A DNA stretch of 64,000 nucleotides from Bolinopsis microptera (lineage: Eukaryota > Ctenophora > Tentaculata > Lobata > Bolinopsidae). The stretch lies in the NCBI RefSeq assembly GCF_026151205.1, contig NC_087078.1, positions 17,997,118-18,061,117 on the forward strand. Direction: 5' to 3'. Of the stretch, positions 1 through 13,600 are shown in pieces. Below the pieces are notes generated by a model. It had not been told where the DNA came from. It ran no database searches and worked only from the letters and a program-made list of their open reading frames with translations. Position 1 is the stretch's first letter. Every line of letters starts with the position of its first letter. The translations under genes and the position numbers were made by a program.

Positions 1-447
1 AATAACGCAAAAACCTTTTATCTAACAATAACACCGTCCTAACGCTTAGTTTACTTTGGTCGACAAGTTCAAACTTCATAACCTAATTGGATGTTTCTGC
101 TGCTGGTCAAGCTTCAACTGCTACAACTAGGCAAAATTTAATTTGGAAATCAGGCGTTTAATTTCCAAGTTATGCCTTCACGTCGTTATAGAGTTGTATT
201 AGAGTTGTTATAATCCCATTAATTTGATTAATTGTATTTTGGGACACGATGTGTGCACTTTTTCATACTGCTATATAGTATATAGCCGCCAAATCAGCAG
301 ACCAACAAGTTGATGACGGCAACAAACTGAATATTGAACTAGTTTATTACATGAATATGAGCAAAATAATATAATTCAGGGAAAGGGAGGAGCCGGGAGG
401 AGGGGGATGACCATATTTAAGTATTGGATAAAAATATATATATAGGT

Positions 448-520
448 ATATTAAAGTATATTAAAATATATTCCTGGATTCAATTCGGCAAAATACCTAC
501 ATTTTAATATACTTTAATAT
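448..520. repeat. Perfect 20-bp inverted repeat (hairpin)
   Basis: The arms at 448-467 and 501-520 are exact reverse complements built of TATTAAAG/TTTAATAT motifs, with a 33-bp loop. This could be a very short MITE or a fold-back repeat. No target-site duplication is evident. Confidence 0.7.
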
Positions 521-740
521 GGTCAGCTCGCCAACCCCATTCTAACCATTCGCCTATTCATAATCAATAATATTGCTCAATTGTAATTACAAATGTCGCA
601 CCTACACGGTTGAGATTGAATATAATGAGATTGAGTTAGATTGCAAATGAAATCACTGCAAGGCAACACTGAATATCATTTCCTAAAGTGCTTTGGGTCC
701 AGGTTTTTGACACCGAAGGTGATAGAGTAGTAGTTTGCAT

Positions 741-856
741 CCTAACCCTAATTTTTTGCACCGACAAACCTCACGCCGTTGAGTCTCACGCCGTTGAGTC
801 CCGGGCCCAGATGGTCCCGTAAATTTGAGTCTCGGGCCCAGATGGTCCCGTAAATT
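741..856. repeat. Degenerate relative of the telomeric-repeat element
   Basis: It contains CCTAACCCTAA followed by two CTCACGCCGTTGAGTC-like units and CCCGGGCCC. This is the same order as the right flank of the TTAGGG island at 11250-11580, which suggests a dispersed repeat family. A second short direct repeat (CCCAGATGGTCCCGTAA) lies at 806-857. Confidence 0.4.
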
Positions 857-885
857 TTATTATCCTATTCTTGCCCTAACTATAT

Positions 886-1205
886 ATAGGGTATGTTAAA
901 AGGCTGATCAGTCAAGAAATAAGCACCTCAACGTTTATATTGACAAATTTGCATTCTTGATTTTCCGGATAACGATCAGGTTAGAATTTGTCCGAAGCTT
1001 CTCAACGGAGTGGACAGTGAAATGACCTACGGTAAATCGTTAATTCAAATAATGATACGGTTTTTTGAGTTTTAAAACTAAAATATACAGGGTACGTTAA
1101 AAGGCATATCAGTCAAGAAATAAGCACCTCAACGTTTAAATTGACAAATTTGCATTTCTTCCGGATAACGAGCAAGTTTGAATTTTCTTGGAAGCTTCCA
1201 TTTCC
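886..1205. repeat. Direct repeat pair, about 110 bp each
   Basis: Sequence from about 886 to 1000 recurs from about 1086 to 1205 with few changes. Both contain the block AGTCAAGAAATAAGCACCTC. This is a local duplication or two copies of a short interspersed repeat; no coding meaning was seen. Confidence 0.6.
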
Positions 1206-3003
1206 AAACGGAATTTGGACAAATTGGAGGGCCGCGAAAAGCAACCGTTGAAATCTCGAAGTTTGAATACACTAAATGTTCGAAATTTGAAGGCCAGCTT
1301 TCTGCGGCTCTGTTATATTTATTATTTTGGGACGGGTTGTAATGAAATGACAGATGAAGAGAATGGTGAAACTTTTTCGGACCATTATCGCCAGTTACTG
1401 ACATTTTCTGGCCATTTTCGTCATTGGTGAAGATTGTAGACAGATGGTGTAAAGGATGGGAAAAGGAGGAACATTAATGTTTCGCCAGACATCCCCAAAC
1501 CTACAATGTCTGAAATGGTGATTGTCAAAGTGGGGATTATCCCCCATGTGTCCAGACCAAAGTCACGAATAATAGCAAAGTTGTGCATATGTTCTCATAT
1601 GAGAAGGTTTCCTATTGGATTGCTCAACTGAACAACCTTGAACCAAGTGAAAAGAACTGATTATTCGAACGAAACCTCTCTTTATATATCTCTAGAGCTC
1701 TGAGGTATAGTTAAAGTGGCGCTCTCGTTGGATTGAGTTAAATGGTTCATGAACGTCCAGTTTACTAGTAATACGACATTTACTATAAAAGAAACGCGAG
1801 AACATTTCCTCATTAATTAAATCCTTTAAAGAAAGTGGGGTGGGTTTCTCAGAAATTTTCTCTTGACTGTAATGAACTCATGAATTGTCTTCTTAAATTT
1901 TCAATTTGTCTTGTCACCACTTTTTACTCAGTCTCATGATGAAGTGATGAGACATCCTGGAATTCAATCTGGGTCATGACAAATGATTTCTCTAATTTCA
2001 CTTTTCATCAGCAGGGTAGCTATGGTTCTAGGAGCTGAATATTTCAGAATTAAGAAAGTAGTTCCTCCCTTAGCGCTCAACCGTCACCCACAAGGTGGAA
2101 GTATTTATGATAATACGACGGGGATATTGGATAAATTCGGGTTATGCTGTCGTCTGAAAGCTGAGTTCCGCATAAAACTATAAGACTTCTGCTGTAAATA
2201 ATAAAATGATCGTAGAACTATAAGCTCGAACTTTACAAGGTAGTTCGATATCTGTAATAACCGTCTTCCAAATTTAACGCAGGCTGGGGAGCCAGGATCT
2301 GGAGACTGCCGGCTGACATTTGACCCTTTACTAACTGGTCCCCTCCAAAAATCAGGCTTCACTTCCAGAAATTTCCATTTTAATTAAAATCTTACCGGCT
2401 GTAATAAATACTGTCAGCGTTAGTAAGCCCTCCCATTTCGCACTGTCTGCTCGGGTCAAGTAACCAACTGTTGGTGAAATGGTGAACTTTTCTAGTTATA
2501 CGATCATAATCTCCGTTCTCACTTTAAACTTTTAAAGTCCGCCGAATGTCCCGAATTTTACCAGCCAAAACGTGTCTTCTACCACTTAATTGTATAATTT
2601 GTAGCTGAAAATCACGAAGGGTTGTGCCTAGATCCGTGCAAACGTTTAAAAGCAATTATATACGGTCTGAGCACTCGAGGCAAGAAAACCACTTGACATA
2701 TCCACAGTACTGATCTAGCGTAAAATCACCTACCTATTTAGTATTCACGGAAGACGTTAACAACGTTGGGTGATATTCTGGAAAATTTATATTTTTACAA
2801 GATTTTGACCTTTCGCGTGCTGAGTGGATATAAAAAAGAGAAAAGATAAACGGGACATTTAACTCCCACTATTAGGACATAAACAAAGACTTGGAAATTC
2901 ATAATAATAGCTTGATAATTCTAAACATGAATATTTTATATGAGCATCCATAAAGACATCTCGACATACAAAATCCTGGTTTTGTAGGCAGTGGATCAAT
3001 CAG

Positions 3004-3226
3004 CACGTGCAAATTATTATGGGATCGTGGTGGCACGTGCAGTTCTTATCTTAACTTCTTTGGCACATGCTGCTCTCTACATATAAAATTGTGCCTAGCT
3101 TCCAGGTTCAATAATTGTTGAAAAGCTTCACCTTCAGCTTCAACCACCCACTTCTAGAATCTAGACGAACGCTCTGTTGGTTCGAACGTGCAGAATAGCC
3201 TCCAGCCGTTATCTTACTGGCACGTG
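3004..3226. promoter_or_regulatory. Cluster of CACGTG boxes with a nearby TATA-like motif
   Basis: CACGTG occurs at 3004-3009, 3034-3039 and 3221-3226, the first two as GCACGTGC. A CATATAAAA motif lies near 3079. CACGTG is the core site of bHLH factors (Myc/USF/MITF class). No gene start was identified next to it, so a regulatory role is only a guess. Confidence 0.25.
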
Positions 3227-3597
3227 TCTAAACGGAAGAATCTGGTTTGACTAATGAGTTCAAGGTGGTAATTGTTTCTGAAACAGGTAAACTAGACCTG
3301 TTTCTGAAGTATGCTCGCCTTAAATGAGCTTCACTTGGTTACCTTCCATATTGGATTTGGATAGCGGTATCATAGAAGTAGGACTGAAACATTGATGATC
3401 AGGAAATTCTTTGATGGAGAAATCTTTAAGATTCAATGAAGTTAGAATCCATAAATTCGTCCAGCAAAAATATAAGAGCTCCTATTTCGATCTCAAGCTT
3501 AAACTTTAAGCTTAAGACTTAATGCGAGTAGGCTTTAGAAACCTAGCTCCCGCAATTATTTTCCAATTTCTGTTGGGTGCATACTAACTATGTGGTA

Positions 3598-3777
3598 AGG
3601 GGTCGTTCACATATTATCACTTTTTGGACAATTTTTAACCCCCCCTCCCCCTCCGTAATCATTTTTACACATAGCTATTGTGTCAAAATTACACTAGCGT
3701 AATCATTTGGAAACTAGCGTAATAATTAGGAAACCCCCTCCCCCCTCAGCTGATTACGTAATATGTGAACGACCCCT
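3598..3777. mobile_element. Short MITE with about 18-bp terminal inverted repeats
   Basis: The left end (GGGGTCGTTCACATATTA at about 3599-3616) and the right end (its reverse complement at about 3759-3776) enclose about 180 bp. The inside has C-rich runs and repeated GTAATCATTT motifs. It is non-coding and the superfamily is not assignable. A related right end is perhaps present near 26398-26427. Confidence 0.6.
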
Positions 3778-4611
3778 AACTACGTGTTATTTGAACTACC
3801 ACTCTACTGACAGAAACATCACCGGTTTAATGATCTCTACTTCCCCTTGCGTCATCCGACATTTCCTCTGTCACATTCGTCACTGAAATGAAATCATATC
3901 CATCTGGTCACTGTGTTATTTCCATATTTAGTTATGTAGTCATCACAATAAACGGTTTAGTATAATTTTAAATCCAAAACGCGAGAACGTAATCCTCAAT
4001 CTGAGATGTACCAAGCCTAAATTCTAAATTCTGAGCCAAAGCTGAATGATTTACATAATTCAAATTTTTTGTGATTTTTAACCCATAAAAACTACAAAAA
4101 TCTTCTTCTTCAAAGCCAAAAAACATAACCGTCAAATTTGGTTGTCCAGGGTTATTGGTCAAATTTATGAATTGGACACCTAGAAAGTGTGCAGACGTAA
4201 ATTTAGTAAAACCACAGATTTTGAGTTTTGAGTTTATTTAGCCCCCAATTTCAGCATCATTATTTTTTTGGCTCAATATTGTTGTTACAGACACCTTTAT
4301 TTAACATTACAAGAACCTCCGTGTACAAGAAAAGCTCGATCTAGCCCGCTGAACTTCCAAAAACCATTTGTCTAGCGTACAAATTGTATATATTATATAT
4401 ATTATATTGTACTACAATATAAGTCAAACAATTTGAAAATAGGACGTAAAACGTGGACATGGTGAGCAACTTAATAATCAGTTTTCTTCGTAGAACTCTG
4501 GCAAAATAATAGTTTAACGAGTCTTTGCCCTTTGCGCCATTAACATATTTTCAGGATATGATATACATTATACATACTGAAAGCTGGTGATTTAACGGGC
4601 TTTACTTTCAG

Positions 4612-7600
4612 GTGACGCTATTTTAGAAAATGACGTGGTTATAAGGATCGCGCAGGATATTTCACGTGGGATGGCCTTCTTGCACGCGCACGAACCTGCC
4701 GTACACGGATACTATCTCTCAAGCAACAACGTCATGGTAAGAACTCGAATTATTTCACTAAAAAGGAGTCTATATTTGATATTTCAGCAATTTTGTAAAT
4801 AATTGGTATTCGATGATGGTGGAACTGTCGCTTAATTTGTTAATTGATATTTACCAATCACTGACGGACCGATTTAAAGACTAAGGGTACATGTACCCAT
4901 ATAATTATATGGGCAATGCCATTGCCAATGGGCATAGTATTTTTGCTCATAAATTAGTTTTTGTCCAAGATCCTCGATATCCGTGTATGTTGACCTGCAG
5001 CTTCCATTGAAGCACATGCAACCCTTACCCATATTTGATGTCTGAGATGCGGGATTGTTTAACGTGGCCAAAGATGTCCCTGGGCTAAACTTATGGAGTT
5101 CGGGGTCCTCACTCTACTCATACGTTCAGTCAGCAGTCCTAATTTATCGGTCTATCCAAATCTCACAGAAATCCTATTTTCTGTGAACAATTTTCAATCG
5201 GGTTACAGAACAAATTTCAGTTGTAAAGTAGCAGGGAGAGGTTGTAAAGTGACTGAAATTCATAAGCTCCTCACTTGTCAGACGGTTTCAGAAATTTACT
5301 TATTGCATTTCTGGGATTATGACATGAACAAGATTTCGTTACAAATTATTTTAAAAACTCTGTAGAACATCGTGAGTTAATTAAGTCATTCATTTAAGAT
5401 AAATAGATCATAAATTAAGTCATCACAACATTACAGCCCTAAGTGGTGTACTAGAAGTTCTCTTATGAGTGACTGTGGGTTTTAAGCTGAGATTCCTAGG
5501 GAAAGGTCGATGGATACAAGACTAACTCTGCAACATGAATATTGACAAGATCCGCACCCGTGTCATTTGGGACAGACGCTAAATTTTCACGCAATATGCA
5601 ACCTGTCGATATTTATTGATATAACCAATAACCATGACATCAGCTTATCCTGCTTCGGACGCAGAGTCACATCTGTGGCATCCATAGAAGTTTAATCAAG
5701 CTGCTCAAATTTGTACTGGTCAAGTTAGATGGGCCCTATCGGAAACATACTAGTAAATACGCACATAAGAGCAACTGGTTTGCGCTTGATTGGCCATGTT
5801 ACCAGAATGCCAGACACCAAATATCTCCTTAACTGCAGTACTCCACATGTTGGAAACGAGTACTGGGTCACTCCAGGGGGGGGGGGGGGGGCCGGGAAGC
5901 ACTGGAATTGGATGGAGTTGGATTAAACGGGAGCTCTTGGTCCTGGCTGCTCGAATGATGTCCGAATAGAAATATGAACGGTCATTTGGTATTTCGGCTT
6001 TCAATGTTCCACCTTAGAAGAAATCTGATAATTTTGGGCCAAACAGTTTCTGGATGATAGGCAGCTCAAGAATAGCACATATTACTATTCTGACTTCTAT
6101 ATAATGTAATTTCTGTTCCTACTAAGCGCTAATGTTAAATGTAATACTTTTGCTGTTGTTGTAACATGATTCATAATTTGGGAGGGTTTCAATAATGACC
6201 TCTGCTGCTCAAAGTCACCATTCACTTTCAGTACCATATTTACATTTTACAATGTGTAATTTTTTGAGGAGGACACCTGCGCTCGCTGTGATTTCACTTC
6301 GTTTTTAGCATGCCATTTACAAGTAATACCAGATGAATGGTACAAATAGAATAAAACAATACTTTATTTTAAATAATGGTTAACACGGCATAATCTGAAC
6401 GCTAAACAGAGCTAGTGAAATCTCATAATAGATCTTTTCATAATTTTAATTAAATCTACAATAAAAATGTCATGTTTTGTCTCATTCCAGAACATTCCTG
6501 CAAGTACAATGAGCCAACTACAGTCAATTGGTGCATGCTGTCATATTCTCATTGTTGTAAATGATTTTTGAACATTGTGTTCCTCGTTCTCCTGTTCTTC
6601 TAGAATCCAGCTGGACAACTGCAGAAAAGTAGGGCTTTCCAACGCACTAAATCATGCTGGGTAGTCCAGCTTCTTCTTGGCTTTGAGACGTTTAAGTAAT
6701 GTTATCGTGTTTGAATCCGTTTCTTTCCTCATCTGTAACAGCAGCAACCATAATGAAGAATACATTCAATTGGTACATGCTGTCACGTCCTCACTTAAAT
6801 TAAGTGTCTTCTGCAGGTAATCGAGTGCGGGAACCTCTGATTTCCTGTTCTTATGGGCGGGTAACTGCAATGGAGCCTGGAGAGCGCCCTCCTTGCTTGC
6901 TCTGGTTTTGGTTTTTTCTTTTGTTCTAGAACTGCCTGCTTTGCAAGAGCAATGACCAGAAATTGCTGCATTCAATTGGTACATGCCATCATATTAAGCA
7001 AAGAAACATTATGGACATGGCGAGCATTGGGCTGATCCTTCTTGGCTGACAATGTACCTGGGGCAGTTTTCACATGTATTTACATGAAATCTGAGCCTGC
7101 TGTATGTGTACATTTTTTGTGAACCTTTTTGGCTTGCAGAGGTTTTTAGTGAGGTCCTCCTGTTTTATCTCATTCCAGAACTTTCCTTCCTGACATGCAC
7201 AATGATCAGATCAGTTATATTTAATTGGTACCTGCTATCATGGTTTGGCAAAGGATCCTGAAGGACATGTCATACATTGGGTATCACTTGACTGATATTG
7301 GAGAAGTGTGTTGAGACATGAACACGACTAAGAATAGAGTGGATAGGTGATGCAGGTGTTAGTTTCTGATCTAGAGGGTAGAGTATTATCTATCCTTCTA
7401 TGCAATGGGTCCTACTGGATTCATTCAGCACTGCATGACAGGGATCCTTCTTGCATTGTTTTAGTTAACTTTCTTTATTGTCTACCCAGGATTTCCCATT
7501 GCATGTTACCTGCATTCAATTGGTAAAGTACAGATTAGGAAGGTCTCAGATGACAAAAATTTCTTAGACAAAGCAGTTTACAGTTTGAGCACTCTACAAA

Positions 7601-10600
7601 TGGTCTGCTGGATCATGTTTCTGCACTTAAAAGCACCTTCTTTGCTTGAAAATTGAGTGCACAATTATTAAATCCAATTGATGCAGGTGGGTCTCTGCTA
7701 CACTGGAGACCTACTTCTCTGCTCACAGAGTTCTTAGTTAAGTTCTCCTGTTTTGTTCCAAAATTTCCCTGCTTTCACACACTGCAGTGATCGAATCAGT
7801 TCATCAATTGGTACATGCTGTCATATCTCCAGTATTTCAAGTGCCTTGTGCACCTTTAATACACCTTCAATGCACCTTTCACTGCACTGTTCACGGTTGT
7901 CTCCTTCTTGGGTTGCTTATCTTGTTTTAGTTCGTTCCAGAACATACCTGCTTTACTAGAACAGAATCTGCTGCATTCAATTGGTACATGCTATCATATA
8001 TCTGGCAAAAGATCCTGAGGGACATTTTAGGCATTGGGTTGATCCTTCTTGGCTAAAAATGTCCCTGGGGCTTCATACTTTAGTGAACTTCTCCTGTTTT
8101 CAATTGGCACATGCTGTCACATTTCAGCAAATCATGATCCTGATGGACACATGATACATCAAATGTCATATTTTTGTCTGACTATGTCCTCAGAGCATTT
8201 TCGACAGGTATGCACGCTCTAGATTTAGAAGAGGAAGACTTGAGCATCTTTTAACCCTTGGAACGCCTAAGGAGTCGGGGTATTACAACGGTGAAATTTT
8301 GCGGCAGTGCAAAAATTATACGGCTCGAATTTACTGAAAGCGGCACTGATACCGGTCATAATTAATCCGATTAATTGGTATAGCTTCATATCTAGCAATG
8401 TCCTTAACATGGCTATACATTACGCACTTCTTGGCATGACAATCCTTTTTGCATTCGAACAGGTTTTTATGTTTATCTTCTCATTAGGTTTTGCTTATTC
8501 AGAGTAATTTCTCTTTGCTGTTTGATTTTCCTATCCCACTGATCATTCAATTGGTAACACCTATAGCAAGATCTGTAGGACATCAGATGAACTATGACAA
8601 ACACAGGCTGTTTCATTCTGACTGACAAGGTCACAGTCTTCACAGTTTGAGCACTCTAAAAATGGTCTGCTGGATGTTTCTACACTTAAAGGACCTTCTT
8701 TGCTTGAACATTGAATGCACAATTATTAAATACAATTGATCCAAGTGGGTCTCTGCTACACTGGAGACCTACTTCTCTGCTCACAGAGTTCTTAGTTAAG
8801 TTCTCCTGTTTTGTTCCAAAATTTCCCTGCTTCATACACACACAGTGATCCGAATCAGTTCATTCAATTGGTACATGCTGTCATATCTCCAGTATTTCAA
8901 GTGCCTTGTGCACCTTTAATACACCTTCAATGCACCTTTCACAGCACTGGTCATGGTTGTCTCCTTCTTGGGTTGCTTATCTTGTTTCAGTTCGTTCCAG
9001 AACATACCTGCTTTACTAGAACAGAATCTGCTGCATTCAATTGGTACACTGCTATCATATAGCTGGCAAAGATCCTGAGGGACATTTTAGGCATTGGGTT
9101 GATCCTTCTTGGCTGAAAATGTCCCTGGGGCATTCAGACTTTAGTGAACTTCTCCTGTTTTCAATTGGCACATGCTGTCATATTTCAGCAAATCATGATC
9201 CTGATGGACACATGGTACAATAAGTGTCATATTTTTGTCTGACTATGTCCTCGGAGCATTTTCGACAGGTATGCACGCTCTAGATTTAGAAGAGGAAGAC
9301 TTGAGCATCTTTTTAACCCTTATATTTGAGCAGCGCCCAGAGGATCCCGGTGGACATTACATACGGTGAGTAGCACCTTTTAAGCTGGCAGTGCCATAAA
9401 GCAGTTTCAGTACGGTTCTCGCTCTTGAGCTGAAAGGCAGGAGCAGCGTGATAAGCCAGAATCTACTGCATTCAATTGGTATACGCTATCATATCTAGCA
9501 AGGGATCCTTGGGAACATGGCTAACATTAGGCTGCACCTTCTTGGCTGACAACATGACAATGTTTTGTCTTATTCCGGAACATTTAATGTTATTGATCCT
9601 GTTGGGTATCTTCAACATTGAAGGGCTCCTTCTTGGCTCCCAGGTTTCAGAGTGAAAGTTGGGCCTCTTTTGTCTGTTTCCAGTATTTTCCTATCCCACA
9701 GATTCATTCAATTGGTGCATACTGCCATATTTTAGCAACGATTCTGTAGGACATTGCAAAGATTGGACAGTGCCTTGTTAACTGACAATGACACTTGAGA
9801 GCCTGTTTATTGTCGCAACATTACAACTATGCGACTAATAAATAATGTTCCGATCCGGATATTACAATGACACATGCCTTGAGAAAAGTGTGCAGATAAC
9901 ATTCAATTTTGTGCAGATAGGATTCATATCAGTTTGTTCACAAAATATGTGGAAGTGAAGTTAGAATCACTCTTGTGCAAAGAACAAGGTTACCAGGTTA
10001 CCAGGTTACCAGGTTACCAGGTTACCAGGTTACCCGGTTAAGGTATTTCCGACCCATGCTTGAAGAACAGTAAACAGTTGCCTTCAATTGGTACATGCTA
10101 CAGTATCTTCACTACTGCAGGAACCAACTTCATCTACTCTTACAGCCGGACAGCTGCAAGCTGTTAGGTTATTCATTACTGCACTGGAGAGAACCTTCCT
10201 GGCTTGGAGACACAACTATCAGATCCTACTGCAGTCAATTGGTACATGCTATAGTATATTCACTTTTCTGAATGTCTTGCTGATATCAGATGCAAGAAAG
10301 TAGAGTTATTATTGCAATGGATCCTGCTGGGTACCCACTGCACTGGAGAACTCCTTCCAGGCTCATGGAGTTTTGGATCATGAAAGATCAGCGATAAGAA
10401 TCAGCTACATTCAATTAGTACACGCTTTCTTATTCTAGCAAAAGATCCTGGTGGACAGTTTAGACGAGGACCAGTCCGGTGATGAGTAGCAGAAGAGTAG
10501 GTGCACGAGGACTAGTCCGGTGATGAGCAGCAGAAGAGTAGGTGCACGAGGACTAGTCTAGTGATGAGCAGCAGAAGAGTAGGTGCACGAGGACTAGTCT

Positions 10601-13600
10601 GATGATGAGCAGCAGAAGAGTAGGTGCACGAGGACTAGTCTAGTGATGAGCAGCAGAAGAGTAGATGCACGAGGACCAGTCCGGTGATGAGTAGCAGAAG
10701 AGTAGGTGCACGAGGACCAGTCTAGTGATGAGCAGCAGAAGAGTAGGTGCACGAGGACTAATCCGGTGATGAGCAGCAGAAGAGTAGATGCACGAGGACT
10801 AGTCTGGTGATGAGCAGCAGAAGAGTGGGTGCACGAGGACTAGTCTAGTGATGAGCAGCAGAAGAGTAGGTGCACAAGGACCAGTCTAGTGATGAGCAGC
10901 GGAAGAGTAGGTGCACAAGGACCAGTCTAGTGATGAGCAGCAGAAGTGTAGGTGCACGAGGACTAGTCTAGTGATGAGCAGCAGAAGAGTAGGTGCACGA
11001 GGACCAGGTGATTAACAGTTCGGCAAGGGCGCTGGCAGAGACCACAGTAAGAGACCTTTCTGTTAATCTGTTTTACTGTTTCTTTATCCAAGCTGGAAAT
11101 TTGACTCTGAAATTAGCGTTACTCAATACTTCAACAAAATTCGCACGACCATTACAGCCTATATTATTATATTAGAAGTCAATTTATTTATCATAATTTA
11201 TAATCAAGTAGGGGGGGTCAATAAAAGTCAGCACACAAACGTTGGGGCGGGGTCCGGACTCTAGGGCGTAAGACTCTAGGGCGTAAGACTCTAGGGTCTT
11301 AGGGTTAGGGTTAGGGTTAGGGTTAGGGTTTGGGTTTGGGTTAGGGTTAGGGTTAGGGTTAGGATAAGGGTTAGGGTTAGGGTGATGGTTAGGGTTAGGG
11401 TTAGGATAAGGGTTAGGGTTAGGGTTAGGGTTAGGGTTAGGGTTTGGGTTTGGGTTAGGGTTAGGGTTAGGGTTAGGGTTAGGATAAGGGTTAGGGTTAG
11501 GGTTAGGGTGATGGTTAGGGTTAGGGCGCCGCCCTAAAGTCTCACGCCCTAGAGTCTTACGCCCTAGAGTCCCGGACCCGTTGGGGCTTATTTCTCAGGC
11601 ACTGAGTGCCCTATTTAAATAACTCTGGTATTACTTGCTATTATTGTTCATTCGAGTAATATATCATCAAATCAAATAGTATAAACGATGTTCATTTTTA
11701 CGAATGAACGTTCATTTTCACTTTAGCCGCACTATGGTGATCCTGCAGAAAGCACTGAACTACGATTTCGTAGTGTACGTTATCAAATGATCTCTTTAAT
11801 TGCGATATGTTGAAATGGAGTTTGTAGCATATAATAATATTCATATATGTTATAATATAATAATCGCAAACACGAGAGTTATCGCAATTCAATGTTGATT
11901 TTGTGTGGTTTTCTAAAAATCGAATTTTTAATTTTTTTTCGGAATCCTCGTATTAGTATTTACAGTATACCGTTTGCCAAGTTACATGTCTCTAATATGA
12001 AAAATGGCCATAACATGGTATAAGAGTATATGACCCAAGGTATGTGTATTGACTTTTGACCTTTCGTTTCCCCTGAGCACCGCTCAATTAATAAAATCAG
12101 AATCATAATGTTATGTTCAAACAAATTAATGTTTAGGTTATTCTTTAAAAACCTACCTTTTTTGACTAGCCGGGTAAAAACTGTGATTGACAAAAAGAAA
12201 ACAATCGCTAACGGCTACGTTAAGGAAATGAAATGATTACCTCCTAGAGTGATTATCTATCTTGCCGTGATTTTACTGCAGGCCATCTCATTCTCTAGAA
12301 ATATGTGGTGTCCTACTCGGGTCACGTGATTATTTTAGAGATTTCCTGTGGCAATTTTGGATGTTGAGTAGCAACCGAACTCCAAATTTTGCACATTATT
12401 TTTTAGTTTAAAAATTTTACTAACAAAAGTCTTGAAGGAACATGGCCACCGTACCATTGTTACAGTTATTTCAGTAATTTGAGATCCAGTTCCTATTATA
12501 TACGAAATCTTCAACATAAAAAATTGGGATTTCTTGCGGGGAAGGAGAAATTTTGAATAATCTCAGCATACCATTGACATAAGCTCAGAAATACCTCAGT
12601 ATTCTACCTACTACTTTATCTGTGATACAGGGCTGGAAGTCGAATAACATCACATGTTTGGTTTCTGTTACGAGATCATAAAAAATATATGGAAAATCAA
12701 TCAAAATAAATACTGTACAAAATCGAAGATACATAGCATCAAATAATAACATGTTCGCAAATGCAAAAGATTCCCAACTTCCCCCTACAAGCATCTACCG
12801 TAGAGTGCTGTGTCATTGGAACAGAGTACGGACTCTTTAGACAAACCAGATCTCAGTCGTGGACAAATCGAGGGAAATTGGTTCTATAGTATTTGTTCGA
12901 GGTATGGAGGGGACAGGGGCTCTTTTGTTCAGTCGTTTGAGGGATGTGATCACTGATTTCACCATCCCCTTCATTTGTACTCTTTTCTTTTGGTTGGAAG
13001 GGTTACTTGAGCTGCCAGCTGACTTCTTGTCCTGACCATGGTTCTTAGTGGAGGTGAGAGGTGAAGGTCTGGAGTCAGTGCAGTTTGAGGGAGCAAGGAA
13101 ACTTTGAAAGAGGTGAGGATATCGGTTCTTTAGTGAGCACCCAGAATCCTGTATCAGGATGGAGGGCTGTAGAGATTCGTCCTCCCAGTTCTGTACCTGG
13201 CAGTGCTCCGGTCTCTCGACACAGCTGCCCTCAAGTATGAAAGTTAGGAGTCCTATCTTGGAGTTCTCAGTGTTCCTCTCCTCGGCACAACTGGTAGTTG
13301 AGTGGAACTGGGTGCTGCATCTCACATGAACTGTGCTGGTACGGTAGGTAGCTGGTTTAATAGGACTGGGATAGTTTGGGGTGGGGCACTGCAGTCTGGA
13401 GCTGCAGTTGCGAGCTGATTTGACTGGCGAGGAGAAGAATTGAGGAGATGGGAATGAAGGAGTAATTGCTAGAGACATATCAGCAGTCGAGAAAGTAGTT
13501 GTTAAAGTAACACGGAGTTTGTAAAACAGTTGATTGCAAGTTGTAGAGTGTATGGGAAATGTGAATATGAGATGGTAACCGTCTGCTTCCTTTTATACTA

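Larger units (their letters stand above)
1..4611. other. Non-coding stretch, probably ILK intron
   Basis: No exon was recognised on either strand. The first ILK exon in the window starts at 4612 with a split codon, so this stretch is most simply the 3' part of the preceding intron. I looked for the ILK segment that should precede it (the region around the kinase hinge) and did not find it, so the upstream exons probably lie outside the window. The stretch holds short repeats, a small MITE and AT-rich filler listed separately. The short open frames here show no family likeness. Confidence 0.55.
6480..10460 (-). pseudogene. Decayed array of GCC2/GCC3-like Cys-rich repeats, antisense in ILK intron
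   Basis: A degenerate unit of about 130-280 bp recurs about 19 times, marked on the plus strand by TTCAATTGGTACATGCTRTC (for example near 6523, 6765, 6971, 7802, 7975, 8860, 9035, 9470, 10083, 10236). Translated on the minus strand, several copies keep a cysteine pattern typical of GCC2/GCC3 or ephrin-receptor-like modules: CPRYIVSQEGSAQCSPCP (from 7065), CPRDIFSQEGSTQCLKCP (from 9132), and a copy from 8072 with the first Cys lost. Other conserved pieces are YDSMYQLNAADS and a C-x-EGKFWNE-like segment. Stops and frame changes interrupt every unit, so I read this as a dead tandem-exon gene fragment. A live gene damaged by base-calling errors is less likely. The family assignment is by motif only. 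Confidence 0.5.

Noticed and set aside
1129-1430. Overlapping frames of 91 (-) and 80 (+) codons
   Set aside because: Short, mutually antisense, inside a duplicated repeat, no recognisable features.
3178-3200. GGTTCGAACG, resembling a tRNA T-loop
   Set aside because: No matching A-box, acceptor stem or anticodon arm at the right distances.
10466-11008. Regular repeats suggesting a CRISPR array
   Set aside because: Units are contiguous 41-bp repeats without unique spacers, in a eukaryotic intron.
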